NCBI GenBank assembly: GCA_963855995.1
Contig: OY979716.1
Location: 122,206,737 to 122,270,736, forward strand
Length of the DNA: 64,000 bases
Reading direction: 5' to 3'
From: Muricea muricata
Taxonomy: Eukaryota; Cnidaria; Anthozoa; Malacalcyonacea; Plexauridae
Shown: one piece after another, positions 46,495 to 58,031 of the stretch
How the letters are laid out: each line of letters begins with the position of its first letter
Numbering within the stretch: the stretch's first letter is position 1
The notes under the pieces: model-generated
Told to the model about the DNA's origin: nothing
The model's input: only the letters and a program-made list of their open reading frames with translations
Databases searched by the model: none
Program-made: the position numbers and the translations under genes

Positions 46495-47742
46495 CTAAAT
46501 ACTGTTTATATGGTAAAGCAAATTGTTGTATAAGGTATATGCCTCTCTTTCATTAAGAGGCATTGTGTAATGATGATCTTCCATTACCATGCTGGCCAAT
46601 TCGGCAAAAGACTCATTGCAGCCCATTGCAGGTTGTTGTGCGGAGTAGCTTTCTTCAGCAATATCCAAATCATTTACTTCTACATCAATAATGCAGTTTA
46701 TTCCATTGGATTGTTCCGGAAGGTAATAGAGTTTACCTGGTGGTGACTCCCTATTATTAGAGGGACGTATTCTGTGCAAATTCCAACGCTTAACCACGTT
46801 ATTCAGTTCGCTTTGAATCAAGCGCATGAAACAAAAACGCAAACACTCAACGTGCATTGTATTACTATCATCAAAGGTCCCCGAATCGCGCATGTCTTTA
46901 AAAAAATTCATCCACCAGGTTGAGTACGATTTTCTTAGGAACGACCACCACGCTTCAATGCGTTGGTTGGAAACTGATTTCCCATATAAGAAGCATTCTG
47001 TTCCATTGGCTACATCGTCACAGTTCATTCTAAGGAATCTTTGTATAGCAGCTATGAACACATTTTCTGTACCACGGTCAGCCCTAATAAATTTTAGCAC
47101 TCCTCCCATCTGTCGAACACAATCAATGAAGTACTTTGACGTTATCTTTGGATCTTTATTGGATGGTCCAGCTTCCAGCCACATTATACGTCGACTGAAT
47201 CCGTCAATTGCTCCATGTATACAAATGCCATAAGGTTTAAGTTTATCATAGCCGTCTATATGCCAGATGAAATTTGGGCCTTTTGCATAGTACTGTCTCC
47301 TTCTAAGTCTTCGCCTTGACCTTTGTTCAACTCCTTCAGGATCGAGATGCTTCAACGCGATACGAACAGTTTCTCGATTAGTGTTAAGACCATGTTCTAA
47401 TCGCAGTTTTTGATGCATTTGTCTATAACCAAGACAAGAACCACTGCCTTCTAGTTGTTGCTGAATTGCGGCTAAAATTTCATCAACGGTAGCGATATCA
47501 CCTCTACGTCTTAAACTTTTGGCTCGCAGTATTCGTTTAAGCTGTCTGAGAGAGAGTTGAATGCCATACAAGGATTTTAAAAACGCAAGTATTTCCGTAT
47601 ACTCCAATCCAAGCTTAAAGTAATGCTCAATTATCGTATCTCGATCGTCAGTGCGCCGCGGATGATAGTGAAATACAGCTTCTCCAATGGTTAGTAGGGT
47701 TAACAATACGATAAGCGTCTTAAATGAAAAACGATCGGCCAT
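46495..47742 (-). CDS. DDE integrase-type transposase
   Basis: The 415-codon frame is uninterrupted. Residues 80-150 form a basic, helical, DNA-binding-like region ending in an R/K-rich stretch (R-R-R-L-R-R-R-Q). The rve-type catalytic core follows: W-H-I-D-G-Y (D163), F-I-R-A-D-R-G-T-E-N (D222) and N-Q-R-I-E-A-W-W (E263), giving D-59-D-41-E spacing. Integrases of this fold cut and join transposon ends. Residues 9-20 are strongly hydrophobic (T-L-I-V-L-L-T-L-L-T-I-G), odd for a nuclear enzyme, so the true start may be a later methionine or an upstream exon. It lies about 95 bp inside the right terminal repeat and faces the HECT gene. It is intact and could be active. Confidence 0.9.
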   Translation of the reverse strand: MADRFSFKTLIVLLTLLTIGEAVFHYHPRRTDDRDTIIEHYFKLGLEYTEILAFLKSLYGIQLSLRQLKRILRAKSLRRRGDIATVDEILAAIQQQLEGSGSCLGYRQMHQKLRLEHGLNTNRETVRIALKHLDPEGVEQRSRRRLRRRQYYAKGPNFIWHIDGYDKLKPYGICIHGAIDGFSRRIMWLEAGPSNKDPKITSKYFIDCVRQMGGVLKFIRADRGTENVFIAAIQRFLRMNCDDVANGTECFLYGKSVSNQRIEAWWSFLRKSYSTWWMNFFKDMRDSGTFDDSNTMHVECLRFCFMRLIQSELNNVVKRWNLHRIRPSNNRESPPGKLYYLPEQSNGINCIIDVEVNDLDIAEESYSAQQPAMGCNESFAELASMVMEDHHYTMPLNEREAYTLYNNLLYHINSI

Positions 47743-47835
47743 TTTATCTTGTGATGATGTGTCAGAATAACTGTCCAGTAATCACTGCTTCCAGAGAACA
47801 TGCTGCATGTATGAATTGTCATTTAAAAAACAATA

Positions 47836-48179
47836 ACCTAAGCGTTTAAAAATAAAAACCTGAGTGTTTAAAAATAAAAACCTGAGTGTTTAAAAATAAA
47901 AACCTGAGAGCTTAGAAATAAAAACCTGAGCGTTTAAGAATAAAAACCTGAGCGTTTAAAAATAAAACCTGAGCGCTTAGAAATAAAAATCTGAGCGTTT
48001 AAGAATAAAACCTGAGCGTTTAAAACCAAAAAACTTGAGCGTGTATATTAAGAAACTAAAAACTTTAGCGTTTAAAAATAAGAACTTGAACATTTAAAAA
48101 TTAAAAACCAGAGGGTATAATAACACTGGGGGTTAAAATTAAAATCCTAGGCTTTAAATGTCCCTTATGGGCCACCGTA
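47836..48179 (-). repeat. Right terminal inverted repeat with ~21 bp subrepeats
   Basis: This is the reverse complement of the left repeat, with units reading AAAAACCTGAGCGTTTAA and the same order of variants (CTTAGAAATAAAAACCTGAG at matching places). Only scattered differences separate the arms, for example CTGAGTGTTTAA duplicated near the inner end. Confidence 0.92.
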
Positions 48180-48366
48180 AATATACAATAATTGTTACAG
48201 TCTAGCGCGCGTTTGGGCCGCCTGTGGAATAATCTTGCGGAATAAGTTCAAGCAAAACAATCCCTGAATATCCCTTCTTGCCACCTAACACACTTTAGCA
48301 AATATTGCACAAAACATATAGTGCATCATTTCCAACTGATTGCGCAAAGCTTATCGTTATTCAACC

Positions 48367-51300
48367 ATGGCTGAGCGTGTTGTAATCATTACTGGATGTT
48401 CAAGTGGAATTGGTTTAGATACAGCAGTATTTCTGGCCAAAAATAATGAAAGGAAATACAAAGTTTACGCCTGCATGAGAAACACGACAAAGAAAGAGAA
48501 GCTATTAGAAAAAGCTGGAGATTGTTTTGATAAAACATTGTTTATACTAGAGATGGATGTTAAATCTGAAAGCTCTGTCAACCTTGCCATAAAACATGTA
48601 TTAGATACTGATGGGAAAATTGATGTGTTGAGTAAGTACAATGCTCTTACAAATTTGTTCTAATTATACTAAAATAATTGAATTGATTCTTAGGTTCATA
48701 TACAATTTCCCCTCAACCTCCTAGGAGATAGTGGAATGTTGCATGAATTGTGCAATGCCAGATCACATTTATTTTTTACACATAGGTGGTTGAGGACCTG
48801 TTTCTTACCATGCTCCCCCTGAATTCATCTATTTTACTAGCCCTCTCCCCCCACCCTAGGAATTTCAATCATTTCATAGTTCCTCCTTTGGATTTTGGCC
48901 TTTTTATCACCCCCTTTAATTGCATTTCCAAGGTGTTTTCATCATCTCTAATCCTGCCTTTTTGTATAAAGTGTACAAAATTTACAACATGATAATTTCT
49001 ACTTTGGACTATTTGTCATCGGGTATTGCAAAATTTGTTCACCTGTTAGCTGTACAGTATTGATTATTGGAAAACTAACAGGCCTGTACGGGATATGATT
49101 CCCATCCCACAGGACATAATACAGGGTTGTTATTTCATTGGCTTACTAACATTTTTGTCTGAGTCAATTTTGGCCTGTTGGGAGAGTTCATTTGAGTGTA
49201 GCAGAGTTTATGAGGCATTTGCACTAAAATCTCCTAACAGACCAAAATTGACTTAGGCAGATATGTTAGTAAGCTGGCGATTTGTACTCAGCACCAACCA
49301 ATAGTAATTTTTTTGTAATTTTGCATACTACCGGTAATTTATAGCAGGTAGCCATTGTAAATTGAATTCTGAGTTTTGCTAACATAGTATATACCCTAAT
49401 CATCATAAATTCAGTTTTATGTCATTACCCCCCCCCCCCCCCCCACTAAACTCCTGATGCTGGATCCAAATAAACTTGCAAATGCACCATCTGATTTTAA
49501 ACAAGGATATAGCAAGCTAATTGATATGGAAAACAAAATATTGTTACTAACCACTATATACTGGTATAGTAAATCTTTCAAAGACATTAGTTGCAAGAAA
49601 ATTTGTGACATTCATTACATCTGATTATATCTAACAATTTGCATAGAAAATCTGCAATAAAAGAAGAGAGTTGTGGCTTTAAAATGTAACATAACATGCT
49701 CCAAAATAAACCACCTGCTAGTATATATGCAAAAATTGTGCCTAATTTTAAAAATAATTCATTCTCATATTTTTGCCAGTTTGAAAGAACTCACATCAGG
49801 TTAAGTCAAAGTTGAGGTAAAAGTTATCGGTTGAGCCAAAGGTGTGAGCTGATGGCTCTTACTGAGACCATGATAATTCCCATATCACAAAAATAATATA
49901 TCACAAAAACTGAATTGCTGTATAAATTATAGGTACGGTAGTATACTTGCCACAGGCTCAATGACCTGCATATAAGTCAATTATCTGATCTGTACCAATA
50001 TATGCATAATTATATTTCTGTAGCTTAGGTTATTAAAATCAATGACTAATGATATCCAAACTTATCTGTACCATAACAATTTAACCAATCACAATGAATA
50101 AAAGAATATCATACAGAAAATATATTCTTAGCTTCAATTTTCACTGTGGACAAGCAAAAGGGACTTGGATTAGAGTGGAACCATATATGACTAGCATATA
50201 GTTAGTAGTTCCGATGTATTGGTTGTTTTCTGAAATACCTCACCTCACTCACTGTTCATTCATGAAAGTTGACATCGACAATATGTTTCAAGTCATATAA
50301 TTTACAACATTAGATGATTTCTCTTACCTTGACAATTTTAAAAAAATTCTCTTGATCCAAAATTTTTCAAATTACGTAAACGTGATTATTCATGTGAGCA
50401 ATTTTGACCAATCGCGTGCGTGGATTTTGAACAGTGAACGAAGATCGTGTATTAAGGTGTGGTGATGCACTCTTATTAGCCAATCGCCTTTGAGATTTCA
50501 CTCTTTTTATACTTTAGTGAAATTAATGCATCTTATTGGCGACGTTGATTGTTTCTCGTAACAGATAAATGACTAATGGACAAAAATTTACTCGAAAGTT
50601 GAAAATATGCGATTTCGAGGGGTTATTTTCATTTGGTTTGTTTTGCTCAATTTTATCTTCAAATTTCAGAAAAACCGTGACCATCGAAAGTTAAATGCCT
50701 GGTCTTTCTGCTTGTGAAAGCATAATTTCTATAGATTAGGTAATGAACGCGTCAGATCACTGAACATAAGTTCGATTAAACATTTTTACACACCCTCTAT
50801 AACGTATTTAAAATGGAATTTTAATTTGTAACTGTCTTCATCGAGATATAGCTGGGTTTCAGTCTCGTCATGCGTTTAGCGCTTGGTGATCAACTCAAAA
50901 CACAGTTATTAAATCATCTTTCCACTCATTATTGCGAAAACCCGTCATTTTGATTTTTGGCAGTGACAAAAACTGGCCAGCGTCACATTTTGGCATCGCA
51001 AAGTACTTTATATTATTAAAAAGACTTGGAACTAACAACTGCACCAATGCATGATGGTCTATGGCAGTTCCCGACCACAGGAACATTTTATTTTGATTTT
51101 ACTGTAGTTTGATATTTATTTTATTTTGTTTTTAAATTTATTTTAGCTTCATTTTCATTTTATTTTCACCTTGTTTTGTTTTTTAAATTATTTATATTAT
51201 TTTTCATTTTATTTTAAAAATAAAAAAAAACTAATTTGAAATTCGTTATGGCAGTTCTCGGCCACCACAGTTATCGCATCGCGATCATTATAGGTATTGC

Positions 51301-54300
51301 AGGCCTTAAAATATCGGTCGGTCACGGACATTTGTCCGACACATTCGCGAGATTCTCCGACGAAGAGAGAAAAACATCGGACATTCTGTCCGACCGAAGG
51401 AACATTGCGGATTAATTTGTCCGACCCAACTATATTAATGTTTAACGAAACCACAGATGTAACATTGACTTTTGTTGACTTATCGGCCCGTAAATATATT
51501 AATCAGAGCTATCACATCGTCCGCCTGAGCTTTACAGGTGGAATTCAGTTTAAGTGAATTTAGATTGAGAGGGTATTAGGTTCGTGCACAGTTTCCATGG
51601 GGCGTGTCTCTTACGCACCTGTATTTAGTTTTTAGAATTTCTTGAAGAATTTGGCAAGCAAGCCTATTTTTAACCCAAAAGTTAATCATAGCGATGCATG
51701 ACTGTCTGACATTTACTATCAATTTGTGCAATTAGTGCCATCGGTATGGCCGTCCGACATAATTTTAGGAATGTCGAACCCATTCTGAAAGACACCGGAC
51801 GGACATTTTGACAGGCTAATTGCTAAACAATATTTTAAGGCCTGGTATTGGCCATGTGTTTGTTAGCACATATATACAATTTGGCGAAATTTGCTCGCTT
51901 CCACCGGGTGCAAAGCGGCAATATGTGCAACTTCGGCCACTAAGCGTTGTCCTGTATAAAGTATTGAGTGAGACTCGCCCATTCAATACTTAATATGAAA
52001 ATAATAAAACCGTTTAGTGAAGAGATGTGAAGAGTCGCAAAAACTCTTTTGCCAACCGCTTTAGAACTCTAATTAAACTCTCAGGGATCATTGTCGGAAC
52101 TAATGTGAACACCAAACAGTTAACACTGCTTACCAAATAACATATACTATGAACTAAACAGTTCGTGTTGTTATACTAATCTAATTACTAATCAAGTAAC
52201 AAAAGTAAAGCGATAATATATTGTTCGTATTAACCGATAGACGTTTATTTACATCACCTTATCTGGAACAATTAGTTTGATTGAAAGTTGGGAAAATATA
52301 GCGTGACCGAGGGAGAGAAGCGAGGGAACGATGTGATTTTTGTATTGTTGTGAGTTTTTGAATAAACTTATATTATTTCTTTGTGATACTCGCATATCCC
52401 CATTTAGTAAGGGGCAATTTACTAAATCATCGCTTTAGAATGATACGAACTTTTTGCTATGTACTTGTAGTCAACAACGCTGGAATTGGTTGTTTTGGTG
52501 CTTTGGAGTACCAGCAAGAAGAAACGATAAAGAATGTATATGAAACAAATGTGTATGGCGTGATTCATGGCATCCGTGCCGTCTTACCATCAATGAAGAA
52601 ACAGAAGAGTGGCCATATTATCACTGTCAGTTCTGTCGCTGGGCTAGTAGGAGTCCCGATGAATGCAGTGTACTCCTCATCAAAGTTCGCAGTTTTTGGT
52701 TTGAGCGAATCTCTGTCCCCTGAACTTGCACAATTTAACATCAAGTGAGTTGTGTTGATTGTTTTCATGCCACTTTAAAACGTTTAATAATATATTACCT
52801 TTTCCTTCTTTGATCCAGCGACTTGTAATATCATGCAAAGCAATATTGGCATGATAATAATCAAGCCTGTCTTCACCATCGCCATGCTGTAAGCACAAGC
52901 TAATAAGAAGGACAAAACAAAGAGTTGCAGTGAAGTCATGAACATAAGCTATATATAGTACAACTAAGGCAAACTCAGCAGAAAGTTATTTTCTTTGTCT
53001 TGGTAAACCTTTCAGGAAAAGTTTTCATTCGTTATGTTGCTTAATATGCTTATGTCGCTGGTGAGGACAAGGCTTAAGACTCCGAGCATAATCTATGTGG
53101 TAGGACAAAAGCAAATTCAAAGAAAATTAATTCTTTCTACTTTGTCTTAGTAAACGTGTGAGGAAAGGTTATGTCGCAAGTATAAAATTTAGCGCAACGT
53201 GGCCATCATCAGACACAAAAAGATCATTAATGATCAAGCATCATCACACTCTCCCGAAACCATGACTCATGAGTTTTCTTTTGGTACTCCTGGGGTTTTT
53301 TCTACGGTTAGGGCTTTTTCAGATCCGTCAAAGCACCTAGCACCTCTTATGTGCATTAATTTATTTAGCGCCAGTATAAAATGTTTTGTTTTTAAATGGA
53401 CCAGCGATTGCTTGAATAGCACAGGAACGAAGACATGCGGGTGCTGATTCAAGCTTTATGTTGCGGGTTCGAATCCCGCGTTGACTTTTTCTTTATTATT
53501 TTTTATTAACTTATTTTTTTCTAGACTTCTAGGGTTAGGGTTTGCCTTTAGGGTTAGAGTTAGGATTTGGGTGTAAGTCCTGGTAACTAGGTACTCTAGC
53601 AGATCTGAAATAGCCCTGGCCTTTTCCTGCATGCGGGGAAACCACGTTGCCAAAAGTACGATTGAAAGTTCGTTGATAACTCAACTTAGGGGTTAGGTGA
53701 TACGGATCTGCAGTGATTAACATACTGTAGTTTTCTTGTAATGACGATTTCCCTGTTTTGAAAATAAAGGCGCGGTTACACTATGCGACTTGTCTCGCAA
53801 ATTTTACGTACCATAAGTCGCAAGCGAACTTGCATGCAAAGTGTAACATGCCTCGCAATCATAAAGTCACGCAGCATTTTTGTTGCAAGAAACATATTTG
53901 CACGAAGTAGAATCAAGCTCTATACTTTTCACAACGATTGCTAGAACACTGCAATGCATATTTTAACCATTGCACAGTGTAACACCCCCTTGGCCTCGTG
54001 CAGCAAATAAAAACTCATAACTTGAAAATAGTTCCCAGTCTGCACTCAATGTCAAATCGATTGCGAGTTGCAAGAAAGGTTATACAGTGTAACATCCTGG
54101 ACCATCCAACTCCAAGTTTTAAAATAAATCCTTTGCGAGAGAAGCTGCAAGGCAAGATACATATAGTGTAACGGCCCCCTAAATAAATAATCAAAAAATA
54201 ATATTACCAACAAGTAACTTGTGGACTTCTATCCTTGCTTCTGGCGTCAAAAAGAGAAAGAATTTATACCTCAAGGCCTGACCAGGTCAGCGAAATTCTT

Positions 54301-54757
54301 CGGGAGAAACTGTTTATGCGAAATACGGATGGTTGCCCATGAATAATTCTATTGAACAAACATCTTCTCACGAAGAATTTCACAGTCGTGGAATCAGATC
54401 TTCATTCTGTTATCAATTTCTTTTAGTATTTCTTTAATTGAACCTGGACCTGTACGTACGGAGTTTAGGAGTTCAGTGAGAGAAAAGGGTATAGACGGAC
54501 TGGAAAATGGTGATGAAGAAACCAAAGCATTGATCAACAAAGTGGTTGTGGCCTTTCAAAAAACGTCTGATCAACGTTCTCAAACTGGAGATGATGTTGC
54601 AAAGTGTATCCTTAAGGCAATGGAAGACGAAAAGCCCCACCTTCATTATATCACAAGTGAGGTGTATGAACAGGCTATGAAAAACAAATATGTCGACATC
54701 ACTGGAGACAGTGTGGTTCAAATGTCTACACAAAGATTTTTTCCTCCTGCAAAGTAA
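48367..54757 (+). CDS. Short-chain dehydrogenase, 17-beta-HSD1 / RDH8-like, three exons
   Basis: Exons are 48367-48631, 52471-52744 and 54427-54757, with GTAAGT and GTGAGT donors and TTGTAG and TTTTAG acceptors. Joined they give 289 residues with no stop. The Rossmann NADP(H) motif is T-G-C-S-S-G-I-G (9-16), N-N-A-G spans the first junction (90-93), and the catalytic set is N115, S143, Y156 and K160 (Y-S-S-S-K). E-P-G-P-V-R-T-E-F follows the second junction. These match the SDR28C group, which includes human 17-beta-hydroxysteroid dehydrogenase 1 and retinol dehydrogenase 8: cytosolic or membrane-associated oxidoreductases of steroids or retinoids. The substrate here is not known. The ATG has a good context (ACCATGG). 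Introns of 3839 and 1682 bases are full of repeats. Confidence 0.93.
49141..49274. repeat. Miniature hairpin element in intron 1
   Basis: GCTTACTAACAT...GTCAATTTTGG on the left is matched by CCAAAATTGAC...ATGTTAGTAAGC on the right; arms are about 43 bp with a 46 bp loop. No clear target duplication was found. Confidence 0.75.
49275..51300. other. Intron 1 sequence without further gene
   Basis: A C run of about 15 bases lies at 49429-49443. From 51095 to 51235 the DNA is a degenerate TTTTATTTT-type low-complexity tract. No domain or RNA gene was seen. Confidence 0.5.
51301..51845. mobile_element. Non-autonomous inverted-repeat element in intron 1, about 545 bp
   Basis: The ends are AGGCCTTAAAATAT and ATATTTTAAGGCCT. 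GGTATTG flanks both sides (just before 51300 and just after 51845), a 7 bp duplication; an 8th base is ambiguous. Inside, the phrase TGTCCGAC / CGGACATT recurs at least six times in both orientations. The termini fit hAT-like elements; no transposase is present. Confidence 0.8.
51846..52470. other. End of intron 1
   Basis: I see nothing but AT-rich sequence leading to the TACTTGTAG acceptor. Confidence 0.5.
53463..53479 (+). repeat. tRNA T-arm-like sequence (SINE or tRNA relic) in intron 2
   Basis: GCGGG-TTCGAAT-CCCGC is a perfect T-arm, followed by GTTGAC and a run of T. It would serve as a B-box. I cannot fold the preceding 60 bases into a matching D-arm and acceptor, so this is a 3' tRNA relic or the head of a SINE, not a working tRNA gene. 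Confidence 0.5.
53529..53575. repeat. Short interstitial TTAGGG-like tract
   Basis: Four degenerate units of GGGTTA/TTAGGG type occur in a row (AGGGTTAGGGTTTGCC, then TTAGGGTTAGAGTTAGG). Length and purity are too low to call a former telomere. Confidence 0.55.
53768..54180. mobile_element. Non-autonomous inverted-repeat element in intron 2
   Basis: The left end GGCGCGGTTACACTATGCGA and the right end, read as complement, GGGGGCCGTTACACTATA, share GTTACACTAT. Inside, AGTGTAAC recurs several times, mostly followed by C-rich bases. AAATAAA occurs directly outside both ends and may be the target duplication, although the local AT richness makes this weak. No gene is present. Confidence 0.65.
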
Positions 54758-57700
54758 AAGCGTACTAACTACAGTACTAACTCGTGTAATGATTTGCTAA
54801 ATTATGATTTTAACTAAAATAATTGTATAAATTGTGATTTAAGAGTAATAATAGTAGCTTTTAATAGAGAATAGCCAAAAAGCATCGTATGAGTATCACA
54901 AAGGAGCAAATAGCTACAAATTGTAATTAATTAAGATTGATCTTGGTCTAATTATGATAATAGCAGTTACTTATTAGTGATATTCTAACGGAGTATCATA
55001 CGGAACGCCACATATGACAGATGGTCACCCTGCAAGTAATCAAGTGATTTAAAAGCGTGAGTTGCAGGTAGATTGTGGCATGTTGAAAAACCAATGCAAA
55101 AATATATTGCATTTGTTGTTTCACCATATTTAAACACAGCTAACCACCAGTTAGACGAATGGCGAATGTATTGACACCGGCGGTAAAACTACTTCACATA
55201 TTAACGAACAAATTTTAGCTATTTACAAGAATCGATTACAAACGTAATACGTGGACAAAGTACACACTAAGTTTTATACCTACGTCGACTGGTACGAGTC
55301 TGCTAAAGTATGATGCACTATTCATTTTTATATAACGACATGCTATTCATTTATCGCACTTTTCTTCTGGAACTCTAAAAACACTTACATAACCGTGTTT
55401 ACAGATTAGGTGTATTGTTATACTGACTGACGATTTTTCAGCAGTGGCGTAACGCACGTGTGGTTGAGTTAGGTCAAAAACTAAGGACCCCCAACTGTTG
55501 CGGGCCCTACAAAATTTAGATTATAATACGGTTATAAGCATTGACAGATGTCACTGGGGCAACTGGCAACCTTCCTTTTTTTATCTTGATATATATTTTA
55601 TTTTGTTTAAAAAAGTTTTTTTCCCACGATAGATTTTTGACAGATAGTAGAAATGAGTCAAGGATATGTTTGTTAACTAATCTTTTGTAATGATTATTAC
55701 TTGTTTTAGTATGACTAACTTGCTTATAACGAAGCTTAACGAAGCTGCGTAAAATGTAGGGATCATCAAAGAGAATGGTGGTATAACTGCTGTCAGGCGT
55801 CTAAATAACCTGAATGGTCTGTACCTTGAGCCAAGTGATAGGTCAACCAAAGGAATCACTTGGCGTCTTTGAAAACGCGACTGGAGATCTATGAAAAAAA
55901 CTGAGATAAAAATGTTTAGAACAAACAAGATGTTTAGTAAAATATAACTGCACTGGAAATTTTTTTTGGTAGCAGTTGTCTATATGATAAAACAGTTAGT
56001 CGTAGAATAACTGTTAATTATTTTAGGATTAATTGTATGTGTGGATTAATTGCTACAACACTGCCGACTGCCAGTTATTAAGTTATTTGATCATGTATTT
56101 ACAATCTGTTGCGTAGCCACCCGATAATTTTGTTTCGCTGCGAAATTCACATTAAGGTGGACTTCCACGTTAAAGATATTCTTTAACTACTCTTATTTTC
56201 AATAAGACGCCTGCTAAGGCGTTCACTCCGCCTGCCGAAACGAAAATGGGCACAAGGCCAGGCAGGGCTGTAACTAGAGAGTTCATTGGGGGTGGGGTAC
56301 ATTCACTTATTTCTGTTCTGCCCAACTAATTCCTTTTTAAATCAATTATTATTAGGGTACCTTCCAAGGCATTTTACCAGTAACACATTGCTAGCACTTC
56401 TTATGTAATCACTAAGATAACCAAATCAATGTCTAAGTGACTTGCCAGGCACTCTGTCCAGAGTCCTAGTAGGATTGCATTTTTAGAATTTAGTTTAAAT
56501 TACTTTCATAGTACATATGTTAAACAAGATTCTTTTGTCATAATGCCACCAACATATAGCTGTTTTATTTTGCAAGTAAAGAAAATTTTACTAAAAGTGT
56601 ATACAATGCATCAATATATTAACCTGATAGCATCATTTAAATCTATTCTGTAGCACACTGCCTGAAGTCTCCACGATATAATTTGTTGGGAACTTTAGAC
56701 TAACATATGTATTTCTGGAATTGGAATGTAAAATGTCTCTTACCTTTTATATGACATCCCACAAGCAAATAAATCATTTTGCACGAAATATTAGCGTCTC
56801 AACATAGGTAGAAATAGAAAACCAAGGAAAGAAATCACAACGTGTTTAGAATTAGGAACACATTTCCTAGACTTCCTCCTTAGCCATGGAATGATGGAGT
56901 CTATGAAAATTTGCCGTTTTAAAACATTTCTGGAGCAATGTTTTGATAAAGAACCTTCCTGTCCCTTTTTGTTAACTATTACATGTTAAAAATTGTGTTT
57001 TGTATATAGATAGTTCAGTAGAATTTGCGTTTGATTCTTGTGTAGAAATCTCTAAATTTCCTTAAAAGTAGGAATTACACAACAGACAATGACGGAATCA
57101 CGCTCTCAAAACTTCACCGCGATACATCGCTCCTCGCTAAAGTTTCGCGGTGGAATTTATCGTTTTAAAACATTTTGCATGAGAATCGTTAAAATGCGTG
57201 TTTTGTTGACATATTCCGCTAGAAATTAAGTTTAAACGCCGTGCTTAGGTCGGCTCGCGCGGCTTGTGCCCAGCGGTATCACCCATGAGCGCTGCGCCAA
57301 CTTGCGACACCGAAAAAAATAACAGAAACGGGGCGAATTTAAAACTCCGCCTCGCCTACGGCAGGCGAAGTAATAACATTTAAGTCAAATATGATTATAA
57401 GTTCGTTTGAACGATACAAGAACCGTCAATTTTACGTAATTATTGCCAAAGAAATTTATAGAAATGATTTCTTATAGGACAAATATCTGTACGGTTTTCT
57501 GTAAAAAGATTTGACCCCGAATTACATCTACTGCATGGAAATTCAAAAACAGTTTTATTGGACACCGAAATGCGCACTTTGTATCCTTAATCTATAATAG
57601 AGTACATGCACGGACGTGTTTAATATATATTTCGAAAATTGAAAATATTGAAAATTTTCAGTGGAAGACCAACTTAATATCATTATTTATTTCAGTATAC

Positions 57701-58031
57701 TACACACTGTACACAACAGACACAAGTACACAGAATTACACAAACATGTATGACAAAGACATAAACAAACTTGATGGCTGGGTGATTGCACAGCCAACCA
57801 CAAAGCGACATATTATTAATGCGACAAATAACATAAACTAAGTCTAAAACAGTTTTTGTCAAAGTTTTTGCCCTATTGCATCTCGGACAGTTTTAACAGT
57901 TCGTGCATCATCACAATCGTATGTGTTCCTTAATGCAGCATGGTAATAGTCCTCATTAAAAACTTATTCTGAGATAACCACTCGTTGCTCCCAGGCAGAA
58001 AAAAACGTTTCCAGATACATAACCATGGTAT
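54758..58031. other. No recognisable gene downstream of the dehydrogenase
   Basis: Frames are short. Near 55445 the phrase CAGTGGCGTAAC resembles one hAT terminus, but I find no partner. Near 56210-56260 and 57340-57370 are related CGCCTGCC-type stretches. No RNA gene was seen. Confidence 0.5.

Larger units (their letters stand above)
39862..48179. mobile_element. 8.3 kb DNA transposon carrying a DDE integrase and a UBX-HECT gene
   Basis: The terminal inverted repeats are about 345 bp, starting TACGGTGGCCCATAAG on the left and ending with its exact complement on the right. The element interrupts the right arm of the foldback element. The intact left arm shows the empty site, and AATATA is found on both sides (39854-39859 and 48180-48185), so a duplication of about 6 bp is likely; two extra bases (TA) stand before the left terminus. 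Cargo: a plus-strand UBX/HECT gene (about 43011-45830) and a minus-strand integrase-type transposase (47742-46495), arranged convergently. It also holds an 819 bp foldback, a 258 bp miniature element and a GGAC microsatellite. Integrase-bearing eukaryotic DNA transposons such as Ginger and IS3EU are the nearest groups I know; I do not assign it firmly. Confidence 0.9.
38330..48226. mobile_element. Foldback element with 600 bp arms, split by a later transposon
   Basis: The left arm is 38330-38930. The right arm is its reverse complement and starts at 39307, is interrupted at 39861, and resumes at 48180-48226. Ends are CACAGGCGGCCC and GGGCCGCCTGTG. GAATAAT flanks both sides (38323-38329 and 48227-48233), a 7 bp target-site duplication. 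The arms are close to 99% alike by eye, with few substitutions. The central 376 bp (38931-39306) is non-coding. Without the inserted 8.3 kb the element is about 1.6 kb. No transposase is present, so it is non-autonomous. Confidence 0.93.

Noticed and set aside
53463..53479. Functional tRNA gene
   Set aside because: Only the T-arm is convincing; the rest of the cloverleaf is missing.
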